64,000 nt of DNA, from the NCBI GenBank assembly GCA_949358305.1, contig OX442315.1:29478427-29542426 (forward strand), written 5' to 3'. A model generated the notes under the pieces. The model was given only the letters and a program-made list of their open reading frames with translations, did no database searches and had not been told where the DNA came from. Of this stretch, positions 15,701 to 30,665 are shown piece after piece. Position numbers and translations under genes: made by a program. Each line of letters starts with the position of its first letter. Position 1 is the first letter of the stretch. Source of the DNA: Strigamia acuminata (Eukaryota; Arthropoda; Chilopoda; Geophilomorpha; Linotaeniidae).

Positions 15701-18310
15701 CATATTTTTAAAAGTTTTTGGCCAGTTTTAGCAGCGAATCGTTCGCGAATGTCGTCTAGTTATTCACTTCGTTTAAATTCCGTCCACATCGCGATCGCAA
15801 TATCGTTTCTTCCGACACCAAAAACCACACGTGTGCGTTACAGATCAAAACTTTTATTACAAATATTAATTCTGACCACTGGGGTTCTTTAAATACCAGA
15901 AAACACACACCTACGATAGTCCGTCAGGCACCAATCAATATTTCCATTGTCGTATTACAAATCATAGCAAATTATTCATAACAATAACCAAAATACGAAA
16001 CTTCTTCAGTTTTTACAAGCATTCAGCGTTAGCAAATCACATTTTCCACGCCTCCCTATTTCAGCGCCAGCCATAACGCATGGAAATACTATTTCATGTC
16101 TACATTATTAAATTTATTGCAAACCCTTCATTCGCAAAGCAACCCTAAACGTTTAAAGCAAACCAAAACCCTTAGATTTAAACGTCGCATCCACTTTTAT
16201 AACCACGCATGCTCACCCGCGATAGCTCCATATTGTTCCAATCTAACAAAAAATCTCAAAATTAAATAAAACATTTCCTTTTATATATAAAATAGAGTAA
16301 AAAAACGAACTTTTATTTAAAAGAAAAAAAATTGGGTAAAAGAAAGCTTCATGATCGGTTTAATTTGGAAGTGCGGGTCGAAATCTGCTTGAGATTCATT
16401 ACAGGAAGCTGCACTCTTACTCGTCCCCCCCTCCCCATCGACGCGCACACAATAAAGTGACTTGTTATTAAGCACAGTCAGCGCTTTCATCCACGCTGCT
16501 GACTCAAAACCATGTCAATTCGCTGCTGGTATTGTTTAAACCATCCACCAAACAGAATCGTCAATGAATGCAATTGATGTTTATATAATTCATCCCTTTC
16601 ACGCCCGCATTCAACTCACGATTTTGAATTACGTCATAAAAAATGGAACACTTTTTATAGGCAACTCGAGCATTGGAAATACCCTTCCAAGCACAAATTT
16701 CTTCCATTCCACACAGGTGACATATTAACGAGACTAATCCAACCCTTTTCTTTCTTCTACAAGCCTAAAATCCATTTAATTCTTTCCTTTTTCCCTATTT
16801 TCGGTGATCAGCCTCAGTCTCCAACGTCTCCAACGTCTCCAACTTCCCCGCTGACCGTTTGTGTAAACAACACTTTATTTTATTGTTTCTATACCTCCAT
16901 TACATTAAAATCGATGAGATTGCTGCTGGACCGGCAGTTTACACTCATTACCCAGACATTGATTAAACTGTTTATTTGAAAAACAATTTCCAGCTGTGAA
17001 TTTTCGTGATCGATTAAATTAACAACAGTTCACCGAGGTAAACCTAAATTGATTAATTAATTTTTAATGTAAACACTTTCTTCTTTAGCCGAGAGTTATG
17101 CGATGTGTCACGTAAATCCATTCAACTTTTAAAGGATATAAAGCGCACTATACCATACCGGAAGTTGGTCTCTTTTCCTACACCAAGGTTAACCAAAGGG
17201 TAATAAGTCAACGACCTGGACCAAATAAACGGGAATGGAAAACGCTGTGGATTGGAAGATTTGGCTAAATTGAATTGTAATTGGAAAAACATTTTTTTTT
17301 CTCCTACCTAAGAGTTTTAGTTGCGTTTTCAGCACAATTGCTCGCTACTTAGAAAACACGATAAGCTCCGAGGGACGTTTATCGCATGCAAAAGTGAATG
17401 GAATGGATTTAATAGATTGAAACGTGCAACTTATGATTGAAGGAGAGTGATGAAATGAAATAAAAGTTAATAAAAAAAATAGATTCAAATTAGAAAAACA
17501 ATAAACCCTCAATTTCGAATTCCGAGCTGGAAACAATCTCTCCTATGCCGAAAATATTATTTCCATCCATAACAGGGATGGAGGAAAGAAAAACTGTTTT
17601 AAATTTCAAATTTCGCTCGGAATTGAATGGAAAAAAATAGAATGAAGATGGAGAATATCAAGTGGAGTTCACTAGCCTCGTGTGGAATCAGCATTGTATA
17701 ATACAAAAAGAAAAAGAGATTGCTTCATAGAATCTTGTACGGAGATGGAACACATATCACAAAACGCTCGAACATGGCCGCCGCCTATCACAACAAACAT
17801 GACAGTTCAACCATTTGTGAACATGTTTTCAATTCTTTTCCACTGGCCACCAACTGATCAATGGGCGCCCTTGCAAAAATTCAAGAAATTTTGCCAAATT
17901 TCAGAAAATACTCTTAGAAAGAAATGTACAGTTTCATCTTTTTACATTCTTATGTTGCCTCAGGGTCCTCTTTTTGCTCGAGGCCCCCATTTCCACCCCC
18001 TTCCGCAACGAGGGGTCTGCGGGTTCAGCCGGTATGCAACTATTTCTTTTTTATTTCCAACAACCTTTCCATCATTTTATTCACTAAAATTGATCCTAAA
18101 TAAACATGCATGAACGAAATTGTAACTAAGGTGAATTTCTTACCGGTAGAATGAATCATTCCGATTTGCATGCACGTTTATGTATTTACATTGATATGTC
18201 TAACCGTATAAAACATTCTCAGCAGAATAACTCCTAAGCAAACCAAAAATTTCAAAATTGCTTTAATGCAGTTACAATATTAAATGCTCTAATAAATTAA
18301 TAAATTAACC

Positions 18311-18429
18311 AAAATGACTAAATTCAACATCTAAATTGAACAAAACGACTAAATTCAATATCTAAATTGAACAAAACGACTAAAATAAATGTCTAAATTG
18401 AACAAAATGACTAAAACAAATGTCTAAAT
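18311..18429. repeat. 31-bp tandem repeat, about 3.8 units
   Basis: Units of the form AAAAYGACTAAATTCAACAT then CTAAATTGAAC, diverging gradually from left to right. Confidence 0.85.
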
Positions 18430-21400
18430 AGATTCAAGCACACTAAAAGCTTGTAAGGAAAATCTAGGTTCCGTCCACACAACGCGCGCATTCTATTTAC
18501 GGAGATAAAAAGTATATGACGTTTGATGGGCAATTGCTTTGAAAATAACCTTTGCCGAGAAGTTTTAAATTACCCAGCGTATGAGACTAGCAAAAGCCAT
18601 AAATTAACTGAGTAGAAAACATCTCCTGTATGACCACACCGACAGTAAGTATCACCTGGTTGCGCGCACATATACATCACCACAACTACTTATCCCGCCC
18701 ACTCATAAACTTACTATGCCACATGTAGAATTAGAGGGAGTAATTGCGGTTGCCATTGCGCTGTCAGTTGTTTTGATGCACTTTAAGTGCAAGCAAAAAA
18801 ATCTAGAGACTTCTGTCAGTCCCAGGTCACTTTAATTCTTCTTAACAAAAATAAAATCATAAGTTAAAGGTCCGTTTGCAGTTGCTAAGCGTCCAATATT
18901 CAGATAACCGCCTTGGCATCAAGAACGTTCTATTTTAAAGGACAGTTGACAAATGAATAAAATAACAATTAAAACTTATTCCGTAATTACGCAAGTTACG
19001 TCAAAGTGGCATAATTATAATTGTCTTCAACACGCTTGATTAAAATTAATGTTACAATTTTCCTTTCATTACCAGCACATCACTCAAAGCCGCAAATTTC
19101 TCTGCATATAATTTCTCTCAATTATTTAGCCATTATTCTCTTACCTTTAATTACCTGCATCTCAACACTGCACTAATTTACAATGCATTTAACTCCAAGC
19201 ATCTTGCACCTTCCCAATTGATACCAACCCGAAAAAGCGACGCAATTTTAATCGCTTTTCCATGTCATTATTAAAACCTCAGCAAAAATATCCTCACATT
19301 TAATACATCATTACATTTCCATTTCCATTAAATCTTTGTCATTTCCTTTCCGAAATAATTTTAAAATTTAATTCTTATGCATCAGAGAGAAGAAGAAGAA
19401 GAAAAAAAATCCTCTCAGCTGAAACCTTTCTTCTCTCGCTCATATTCCATTCCAATGACTTGTATGGAATAAAAGAGGAGAAACCAACTTGCAACCCCAA
19501 TGCGACCTCCCTACTGGTGGCCTCTAGTGCGCAGGGCACCCTCAAGAACCCCCGGCTATGCCCTGGACAAGAGATGACCTCGCAAGATGGATGAAGTCAC
19601 AACCAAATAAAAGAACCAACCGACCACTTCCGTAGAAAGGGGAACTTCTGGCCAAGTTTAGGGAAGGGAGGGAAGGTTCCTCTTTAACGAACGCCAAACA
19701 AATGTCCTCCGAGACGAGATGTGTGCATTGCGCATGCCTGCTGAATACAAATGGAGTCAGTGGTTTTAAAGCAGTTTCTATTCAAACGTGGTCGATGGCG
19801 GGGAAAAAAGCTTCACTCAATCACCCAACGGCTTGAATGAAATATACATCAACAGACACATTGCAGGAAATGGAAATTTCAATATAATGGATTAGAAAGT
19901 TGAAAAAGATGGAAGAAAAAATACATCTTTCTCACGAATATTAAATATTTAAATTATTCGCATGAAATGGTCTGACCAAACAAGCAATGACACACGAAAA
20001 ATTTACTTCGTATATCCAAGAACAATAGCTGCGGAGATAAGAAATGGGATTATGACGTTATTCACACAACTTGACAATGCAATACAGTACTCTTTTTTTA
20101 ACGTTTCAAACAACACAATTTCCGTCGCGACTTCCATACATAAAACATCTAGGCCACAACTGATTAAAACCTTCCTTTTCACTACACTAAATAGCATTTT
20201 TAAACTGTTCTAATTTCAAAAATGGTGGTCAATTTAGTTTGCTTACATTTAAACAACAAAACATGTTTAATTGCACAAAAAAATAATTTTTTGACGTTGA
20301 GTAATGCCATGTTTGATAATAAATAACCATTTTCTTCACTTTTACATGTTATTTTTCATATTTCATGTCTGAAACTACCAATCTGGTTAATGTATAGTTA
20401 AACTAAACTCCATTACATTGCACTAACGCTCTAATTTTATTTAACGTTATATCAAACTATAAAAAATAATAATAATAACTCATGCGCTCTGCACTCCATC
20501 CTGCATAATTTATCATTGCTGTAACTAAATTACAATAATAGCGCAAAATTAATAATAAAAACGACAACTACAGAAAAAAAAAAAAAAAAAAAAAAGAACA
20601 CACTCACACACACATAATAAAAATGAAAACTGACAACATTAATGCTCACTCAAATCCAGAACAAATTCCCCTTACCCTAAATAAAACTCACATTTCATCC
20701 TCCGATTTCGATTCCCAGTAGGTGTCATTGTATCAACGTTTTAATTAATCAACCGCCCAGACTCGTGCCTAAAAGCAAGACTTGTATCTGTCACTTAATT
20801 GTCCTGAATAAATAATACCTAAACGCCAATTAACTTCAAAGTTCACTGGGGACTAGTAAATAGAGAATCCGAAACAAAAACATTCAACATGGGAAATTCG
20901 AAAACTAAATCGATTTAAACATTTAAAAAATATTTCTAAAAAAAAAAAAAAATACGCCAAACATCATTTAATATTTCTTTCCTTCGTTCGACTAACTCAT
21001 CTTAATCGTCAAGAATCCGCAACAATGTGAGAACAAACAAAAAATGCGAAATCTTAAAACTCTATCCTCCTCGTTTCCAATTCTTTCTCTACGGCCATCT
21101 TGTTGCTGTCAGTCATCAATCAAGTGGCCCAGCCAGCATTCCAAATATTTGCTTTTCTCTCCAACTTCTTCTCTTTACACTGCGCCCCCTTCTGGGTTCC
21201 CTCTGGCGCCCTCTGAGCCTCCTTCGCCAATCATCACCTCGCACGCATGCGCTGATGATTTCTAAAGTGGATACCAATATGAAGTTCCTGGATGAATAAA
21301 ATATGGATGAAGAAAAGCTTCCATGCCATCTAACCAACACTTACCAAATTTCTCCTTCCATCAACAGTCGTAACACGTAATATTTATATTTGAACACTAA

Positions 21401-22536
21401 AAAATAGCCAAAAAAAACATTCCCATTCTGTCTGATCCTTATCCTTAACACCCCACTTCACCCCTTCCCTGCCACCAATTTAAAAAAAGCTCTTTCCGAT
21501 TTCATTAAATTCACCCATACAGTAATTTAAGTGCAATTAAATCACTTTTTTGTGACAGTTTCAATTCCACACTAAACTTAATTTTGACCTAACTTTGAAG
21601 ACTCAATTTATATTTTTTCTCACTCCCCCACATATCTTTTTCACTTTCTTTGGATTAACTTTTTTTTTAATTTATTTATCTTGTCACTACTTCACAGAAC
21701 ACTTCTTAGAGGATTCAATTACAGTATCATTAATTTTGCAGGAAATGCCAATAAAATTAGAAATTAAAAGAAATTTACTGGGAAAAAAACGAAATATAAA
21801 AAAACCATACAAAAATTAAAAAAAAAATTGGAGACTTAAATGAACATCGTTTGCAGCTTCAAAGACAATTTAATACAAATAAAAGAGAGAAAGAATTTTT
21901 AAAACGAAACTGAATTATAGAACTCCGGGTAAAGTGCAAAGCTTTCAAAAGGGGAGAAAAGAATCAACTCGGAATTAAATTGGAAGATGCAAGGTTAATA
22001 TTTGCCATCTAGTCCTCAATCTAGTACCCTAAATAATTCACAAAAATAATAAATAATAGTAAAAACTCAGAGCCTAATCCAATACGTCGTAAGAACTAAC
22101 TGAGATGGTACAGCGAAATTACTTACGACATAATCAAGTTACATTTGCAGCTTGAACTTCATTAATCGACTAAACTTGAGAAAAACAAAAAAAACTAAGA
22201 TAAAAACCAGATAATCTGCAACATCGCAAAAAAATTCAAACAAACTATTTTTCAAATAAAAAATTTTACTTCAGTGCAATTTTTAACTAAAAATTTCATT
22301 CCTGTCCATAAAATATTTTCCAAAAAAAAATCTCCTGCATTTCCAAGCCATGTTTTGTTTACAAATGAAGCTACAAACTATTTTATTACCGGTCTTCTTA
22401 CAGCTCTAAAAACACATACCAATACAATAGGTGGATTTAAAGTTGCTGTTCTTGCTGTTTTCAGTGAACAAATTTCTATTTTTCATTATTTATTATTCTT
22501 CATCCACTCCAACCGATAGGGGTTACCAACCCTTTT

Positions 22537-22572
22537 ATTTTATTTCATTTCATTTCATTTCATTTTATTTAT
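22537..22572. repeat. (CATTT)n microsatellite
   Basis: Repeated TTTCA units leading into TTTAT units. Confidence 0.85.
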
Positions 22573-25500
22573 TTATCCGACTTGATGTGGTCACGTCTCC
22601 AGCGCCAAATTTAATTTTTCTATAATCTACTACTTTAAATTCCAATCTTAATAACCTCATTCCCAGTAGGAAATTTGAGAAAACCTGCCGACCGATCTCG
22701 ATTTCTATCAATTTAGAAAAAACCTTTTCCCCGTTTGCATCGGCTAGACACTCTCTATTCCATTGCCCATTTCTCACCATCTGAGCCATTGGAACAAAAG
22801 ATGTAACCGCCTCTTTCCCCCATCTTCATCCAAAACAATTGAACCGGAAATGACGTCCCATCTGCACTATTTGTAAAACAAGTTGCTCTTAATGCTGAAA
22901 CAAGTGTCCGCCAGTCACCCATGGGAAGAGGGAAACGGCCCTCATCGATTGAAAGTGTCCACTCTCAACTACCACGGCGTCATCCACTCAACAAATCTGG
23001 CCTGAAGACATCATTTGGTGACAAGATGGCGTCCCAAAAGACGACACCTTTAAAGAATTGTCTACAAGCCACTCTGCACACTCAACACTAGCCTTCGGAT
23101 TGCTTCACTAATTCGTAGCAATTCTCACGAAACTCCATTTAATCACAATATTCTTCACACCACCTTGTAAATATGTAATACGCAACAATAAACCTTCCAC
23201 ATAATGAAAAAATTACTAAAAATAAATTTAAAAATAAAAATACAGCCTGCTTGACTTCTGAAGTGAAACCAATCGCAAAAATAAATTATGATTGGTTCAT
23301 CACCTTAGCTGAGCTCTGTTGCTAACCAGGCTCAAATCTCTTGCCCCGAGTCACTTCGTTTAGTTATACAATTTCAAGCTGAATTGTTCATGTGTGCCGC
23401 TCTTTTAATTTGCATTATTTCATCAAAATGGCATCATGTAGTTAACCGTTGGTGGCAATAAAGGTCAGTTTCTTGATTTCACTCAATGTAAACACAATAA
23501 TGAAAGTGATGTAGCATTGTGTGCCGCATATAAATTTGCAAACTTCATAATGAAATGTAGAAATTCACCATTACCATGTATGAAAACTCTTAAATTATTT
23601 TAATCAGTTAAAATATTAAACTTAAGATTACACATACCACATAGTTAGTAGCTGCAACCATAGTGCACAAACCAGCAATTTCGCTTGTGTGCTCGGTCAA
23701 GATAGCTTTTCTTCCGGCCAATCACAAGCAAGAAAGTTTGCAAGGCGACAAAGCGTCTGACATGAAAAATCGGCTTTAAGTCATTTGCAATTTTTCACAC
23801 TGATATGACCAAAATAAATCTGAAACCTCTTAAACCTGAATTATACAGCCTAAGACCAAATTTTAAAAATATATATATTAATAGCTATATTTCAATTCTA
23901 ACTCGAAGCAATTTTCCTCACTGAAGCGGTTTGTGCCAGCAATTTGAAACGACTTCGTTACTTAATCTCATAATTTCTTAAGGCTTTTGGCGACATCCAT
24001 TCTACAAATCAATACAAATAATGAACACGAGAAGACAAACGTGCCATACATAAGCACATCACACGTAATGTAACTTTCAGCTTGGTGAATCGTGAATGAT
24101 AATCTGACAAGCTACAAGTTTGCTAACATGGCCATGAAAACCATTGAGATTCCGTGACATCAGCATTTTGCACGTTCTTCTATGGATTGGGATATAGCGT
24201 GGTCAAGGCTAGGAATTGGCCGCAATATCAGGAGTAAAAGAAACCTGGCTCAAACTCATGTCATTCAATGTCATTGAATTTTTTTTAGAAAACTTCAAGT
24301 GAATGCTATTCTACGAATTTTGCAGGATATAAAAAAGAAGGGCGGGAAAATAAACCACCATTTTTATTTCCCCATGTATCAGGCATAAGATAGAACCATT
24401 AGTTATTTCATGTCAACAAGCAAGAGGCTGCTGGTCAACCCCTTTACCATAGAAACGCAAAGATTATATAGGCTTAGTAGAGCAATATACAAGCAGATTA
24501 CCGGTGCATAATGCATTGGGACAAAATACAATACCGGCATGGACCAAGGGTATCAATGTGTTATTTCCTATTGATTCGTTGTTCTGTGTGCTGATTGGAT
24601 GACAGCAATCACGATCATGCATTTGCTTGCCAACTAAGCATGTTTGTTACCTGTTGTCATCCCACAATACAGTGCGGCTATATATTATGTAGCGCCATCG
24701 GTGGCGAAATGCACTGAACATGTGGATACGTGTCCATGTTATCCTTGATTCAAAATACCGGTCTGTAATAGATTTGCTACATTAAATAGTTTGAGAAGCG
24801 CTGATTTACGGCATTTAAATAAATTCTTTTCAATGTATTTCATTCCATACAACCCATATAACATTTAATTCCAAAAAATGACAAACCAGTCTGGATTAGG
24901 CATGCGTGTCATTTTGAATGAGATTAAAAGGTGGCAGTTCAGTACGGCCAAGACCAAAAAAACAAGTCATGACCAAACAGAAAACAATTAAAACACCAAG
25001 TCCAACGAAAGTTAATCAAGATGCCTAAAAAGCTCCTCTTCTACATCCTTCAACACGCTAGATTAAGTTTAATTTGTTGCGTGTTTTCTTGTGAAATAAT
25101 TAAACTGTAACAATACTGTATGATACTTTTTTCCTCGTCAAATTTATTAGGCACTTTCGTCCTGCAAGATTTTATGAGATTTAGTCTTTAAGCCATGTTC
25201 TTACAGCATGAGTGATTAAACCTCGGATTAAGGTCAAAAGGACCCCTACACCCAAATGTGGGGTTAACGTCACAACATCAGTTTTCTAAAAATTAAAAAT
25301 GGCTGATAGATTTATGAAAAAAACTTTTTTAAAAAAAAAAATGATTTTCGTATCCTCAAGGCCATGTGTTTTAAGGCAACAAGACACCGCCTTTACTTAT
25401 CGATAAAAGCTATTGTAATTCACCTGTTCGCACTTCATTTTCCTCAATTTACAGATAAGGTCAAAGTTATTTTAATGATTTATACATTCACTAATACTTA

Positions 25501-27770
25501 TTAGAACAACCCCTTGAATTTCCGCACACATGGTGTACATAATCCATTCATATATCACTCCAAAGTGACGCAAGATACATTTTGGGTTAAGCAGGCTCCA
25601 TTTCCATATAATGTAATACATTTGAACAAATGTAACCAGATTCGCTTTCATCTCAATCACACGACGACAAATCTTGCTGATCCGTGACAGTCGACACAAA
25701 CATTAATACAAATTTACACACGAATATTTTAAAGGAATTGTGCAATAAAAACAAAATTTGAATTAATTTTTCACATATTACTATCAAAAACTAAGCACTT
25801 TGCCATAGATCTCTTTAGGAAACAAAGTGAGTTTCTTTCGATCTTCTAACCACACATTTTACATTCTTTTATTTCATATGGCGTGCTACAATGCGAAGAC
25901 TCCTGTCAAAACTTTTTTTTCTTTTAAGAATTTTAAACGTGCTTTAATCACTGAAAAGTCATAGAAAAGAGAACACTAAGCGAGATCAAAGAGTTACACA
26001 ATGGTTTCAAAACAAACCCATTTTAAGAGTAGTTTTGCCTTGACAAACACACAACAAACGCGGCCAGATTCATGATAGCTAACAATTGGTTGTCGAACCA
26101 CTCTATTCTATTAACAGCATTGAATTACACATTTGTTTGTGCATTTTGTCGGTGTAAGACAAGAACTAGTGATCAGGCAGGATGATCTTGGCAACTGCAG
26201 AGGTTCGTAGGTGTTCATTAATTTTTTACCTTGTTGCAAACTATAGTCAGTGCATTAAATCTTGAGCCAAAATTATCGTGGTGCATGCTTACAAATTACG
26301 ATTGATGTCGTCGTATTGTAGCAGAATCTCCTATCAGATTAAATTCAGTGTACTTTGTGTGGTCCGGACATACAGTTCGTGCCTGGTGTCTCGATGCTAA
26401 ATTCGTACGATATTCTAATTCCAGTTGTTATTTAGCAGTATTAAGCCTAATATTAGGCCTAATAATGCTCAATTAAAGTAAAAAGTAAATAAACTCATTA
26501 AAAATCATTTACAGCATAGTACCAAAATATTGTTGTTTTATTTTCTGTGTGCAACAAGCTTGTCAATCGCCATGTTAAATGTTGAATTTAGCATCAAGAT
26601 ACCCGGCGCAAACTGGACAGATGAGAGTGTACATACTCTCTAGTCCGGACATAAGACATTTGTCCAGATTAGAGTGCATTACAAAAATGTACACAATTCG
26701 TAATAAAATATTGATTCTCTGGCCAATTGTGGCATCAAATTACGTATTTCTTCCCAGTTCCCACTTTAAATTTTAGTCAAAACGACCCAAAATATCAGTT
26801 TTCAACAAAATGTGAATCTATTGATCAGGGGGTAAAAAATTATCCGGAAGTCTCTGATTTTTCCTTCTACGAGACTCATCGCTTTGTTCGATGTCCGGAC
26901 TAACAGGCTGTTCGGATGGAGTGAATTTAACGTTGCTAATGGTTGGGATTGGTCCCCACCAACCTGTCCAGTGCGTTCTATGTCCAGGCCACACAAGAGT
27001 GCACTGCAGTTAATCTGGTTGAATGCACTTAAAAATCACAAACATGTTCTATATTGAATGTAGACAAAAGAAACTGTTAAAACGAAACCCAACTTTAGAA
27101 TGCAGGTGGTAGCAATGCTGTCGCATAGAAATTCAAACATGGCGGTACTCATCATTAAGACCTTTTGTTTGCTTTCAAACCTGATCTTCCCATGGCAACT
27201 GCAAAGTGATGCCGATCACTTAAGAATGATTCCATCATGCTCAGCAACAATTCTAGGTCAAGATTCCGTGAGCCAACTATACGGTAAGAGTCTTCTATTT
27301 CAGATTCCTCGCATCACATCACTTGATTGGAAATATTAAATTACCTCAACAACTCTCCAACCATTCTTTAAACTATTATAAAAATATTCCTCGTTTATTA
27401 AAATCTTTAGTTTTGCTTATTTTCCACGCGACTTTGAGTGCGAATTTCATGAAAGCAGTAAATCTGCTCATGTGTCACTGACAAAGCTGAAGTGTGATTT
27501 TGAGATCATTGGCCAATCTTCCGACACGTTTTTCTCTAAAATTGTTTTCAAATGTTACAGACAACACCAAAAGTATTTTCCAGTGTTGAAGGCCATTGCA
27601 GACTGTTTACACAAGGAACATTCGGTGGGATACACAAACCCACGTCATATTCCTTTCCAAATTTGACATGGGTGCAGCACGTGCGGTGGACATGGGCCCA
27701 CGACCCATGGAGTATAAAAGTAGCGGCTAAACCCATCAACCCAACTTGCACACAGGCCCATTGACTTCTT

Positions 27771-27895
27771 CCTCGAATAATAGCCGCAAGTATTATTCGA
27801 GGACGGCTCTTATATCAAATTGCCTCTCTCAGTCGTGGCTTTTATTCGAGAGCAGCTACAATTCGAGGGCGACTCTTAATCGGTAAAATACGGTA
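27771..27895. repeat. Fold-back repeat, partial copy of the 36038-36278 family
   Basis: Starts with an 11-bp stem hairpin CCTCGAATAAT/ATTATTCGAGG (27771-27802) and ends in GACTCTTAATCGGTAAAATA plus CGGTA, matching the end of the 36038-36278 element through about 45 bp. Confidence 0.65.
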
Positions 27896-28080
27896 GTGAT
27901 AATTTCAATATGATTTTTTTTACTTTTTTTTGCAAATATACGTAGAATGTAAAGAGTATTTTTTTTATTAATTTAAAAAAAAAATTAATCAAGTGCAGAA
28001 GTTATCAGAAATCGCGCCAAGAGTAAAATAAACCCGCAAAGCCCACAGAGAAAGCAACACATCATTCCAATAACAGTAAG

Positions 28081-28370
28081 CTAGCTGTACAGCCAAGCCT
28101 CAGAAGCAAAAAGATCAGGCCAAGCAAGAAAACATAAACCACCAACACACACACACTTTACTCGCACCAAAAACCGAAAACAAATCAACCAACAAGAGTA
28201 GGACGTTTTCACAAATCCATTAAAACACTTCCCCCAATACATTTACACAGGCAGGCCAACATACAAAACAAAAACACTTAGTTGGTTATCTTCTTGCTTG
28301 GCTCCTGGAGTGATATCTCGGCATTCGAGGGCTTGCTTACTTGGCTCGGCTTTACAGCTTGGCTGTATTC
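28081..28370. repeat. Imperfect inverted repeat around TACAGCCAAGC / GCCAAGCAAGAA
   Basis: Left arm 28081-28146 and right arm about 28281-28370 share TACAGCCAAGC and CCAAGCAAGAA in inverted order, separated by an A/C-rich spacer. It is probably a decayed transposable element. Confidence 0.45.
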
Positions 28371-30076
28371 CTGATGATTTTACTACGTTTCATCGTTTTA
28401 TCTTATACTCCTTCAGTAAAAAAAAAAAACCAATCTCACTCTAAAACTTTTTAGAAAAATAAATAAATTCATGCTCGTTGCATACTGAAAGCTGTTATTT
28501 TAAAGAAATTGGAACGAGAAGTTTTGGTTTTTATTTATGTGTCCCAGGCGGAACATAAATGGCTCTTTCTTCTCCTGTTATCTTCATACTCTCCTATTGG
28601 CTATAAATGAACAATTTCGCACAGACAAAAGTACAAAGGGGAAAAAAAAGAATAATTTTGTTTACTGTGAATGAAAGCCAAAAAAAAAATAACAATTTAT
28701 GTTAACATTAAACAAAACAAAAATCAATTTAATGTTGCGACGTAAAAAGTTTCAGAAATCAGAAACGGTATAGATTTTGCACATTTTCTATTCCGTCTCG
28801 AAAATTTATATTAACAACAAAATTTTCCAGTCAAAAGAAGAAAATGTGCAAAATCTATACTGTTTCCAATTTTTTTGTTGCTTTGTCTGCGTTGTCATAG
28901 TAATTCTGCCCACCGAAATTAAAAAAAACCCAACAACAGCTCCGAAAAAAACGTCTCTAATCGACATTTTGAACTGTTTTACTCAAGGGAAAATGAGAAA
29001 TTAAGCACGTGCATTTAAGTGCTTTGCATTTAGCACTTCTGCTTGTGAATAGACTACTAAAATTACTAATTTTTAATGCAAAACTTTAAAAATGCTAATT
29101 TGTCACGCGGAATCAGCTGCTAAAGCACGAACAATTTTCTTTAGCCTTCAGATTTCTCTGGCCCCACAAGAAATTAAAGCTTAGTTTCCACTTGAAAAAC
29201 GCTGTGTTGTTGCAGCTGAAAATCACCGAACTAATCATATATTCTCCCACTAGACCGCACAAAACGCCAAGAAATTAACCAATCCGAGCTGACCTACAAC
29301 TCCCGCAAACTCCTCGCCGTTTTATATTGCATCTAATCATAAAATCCAAAATCCTGCAATGCAGGCATTTGGTTACACATCTTTTATCTTGTATAGGAAA
29401 ATTCCTTTTTTATTTTTCCCAAGTTTAAAAAAAAAAATCTATAGCCATATTAACTCATGAAACCGGGTCTCCACACAGGAAAATAGAATTTTCACTCATG
29501 AAGGACATCATGAATAACAAATGCGGATATCTGGTCGCAAACTAAGTAAAAGATGAAAAGAACCAATTAGATACATCAGTTGCTGCTAATAGAGTTTGCA
29601 GATGAAAATTTTATAGTACTGTAGCGAATGAAATATGTTTGGCAAGTTTATTGACTAGATGTATGCGGCATACTTCATATTAATAAAGCACATCATAAAT
29701 GCTCATCTATATGCTCCAATTTATACACAAGAGCAGTTGGCTGAAATGAAATGGCAGCTAAAATTTAGTTAACTCGAAACATGCACTTTTATCAAGCTTC
29801 TATTCAAATCGTCAAAATCAATTGCATTAAAAATTTAAATAACGTTAGCGTTACAAATACCTCGTTGTTTTTTGTCACATTTTATCAATGAAGCATGAAA
29901 TTTCATCGTTTTAAAACAAATTCAACCATTCCAAGTTGTATAAGGAAATTTCCTTTCGCTTTTAGCCGTCGAAGCAAAACCAAGTTGTCGTCACATCAGA
30001 GCATGCGCTCTGGCTATTTCTGTTCAAGCAGCAACATCAAAAACTTTATGTTTCATGTTTATGACGTTAAATAAAA

Positions 30077-30665
30077 TTAGTTGCAATCAAATTGGTTAAG
30101 TAAAATTTGCTTAAGTGACTTAAGGAAGGAATTGGGTGACTTATTTTCCGTGATGTATCGAACGCAAACTAACAGTTCGTGTTCACGAACTTCGTTCATT
30201 AGTTCATAAACGAAGTTCACTTCTACAAATGAACTAAAAATTCGAACTAAGTTCACTTTTAAGAGTGAACTTGAACGAAGTTCACGTTCACCCTGTTTGA
30301 TGATGAAAACGTAGCAAAAAGGTAACTTTATGCATTGGTTTTAAACGTTTTGATGACGTTTTCATCATCAAAATGTTCATTTTGATCACTTTTTACACTT
30401 TGAACGCGTTCACAATTCAGTGAACTAGATACAACACTGCTTATTTTCGCTAACTTTTATCTTTAGCAAATTTGCGCATGCTCAGTTGAACAAACCTTTC
30501 TAAATAATTTATTTTCATGGGATTCCACAAGATTTGCTTGTTGCGAATTTTTTTTACGGTATACATAATTTGATAAATTTTTAATAACTTTTAATAAATA
30601 TTCTGCGCATGCTACATAAGTAATTCAAGCGAAGTATTTGCTTAACCAATTTGAACGCAGCTAAT
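30077..30665. mobile_element. Non-autonomous element with TTGC/GCGTTCAAATTGGTTAAG ends, interrupted by a nested hAT insertion
   Basis: The left end (about 30077-30100) and the right end (about 30642-30665) are inverted copies sharing CAAATTGGTTAAG. It resembles the shorter element at 59542-59811 in both its ends and an internal TGCGCATGCTC block. Between the arms sits the 292-bp insertion at 30148-30439. No coding capacity is seen. Confidence 0.6.
30148..30439. mobile_element. hAT-type MITE rich in GTTCAC/GAACTT motifs (292 bp)
   Basis: Ends are CCGTGATGTATC and, inverted, CAGTGTTGTATC. The insertion is flanked by a perfect 8-bp duplication CTTATTTT (30140-30147 and 30440-30447), diagnostic of hAT-superfamily transposition. 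The interior is packed with GTTCAC and GAAC repeats in both orientations and has no ORF. Confidence 0.85.

Noticed and set aside
17682-18113. 143-codon plus-strand open frame
   Set aside because: It starts at GTG, has no recognisable domain or splice context, and its composition looks like random AT-rich DNA with one GC patch.
21044-21340. Overlapping ORFs on both strands in a Ser/Pro- or Arg-rich patch
   Set aside because: Both are shadows of a pyrimidine-rich stretch; no domain, splice or start evidence.
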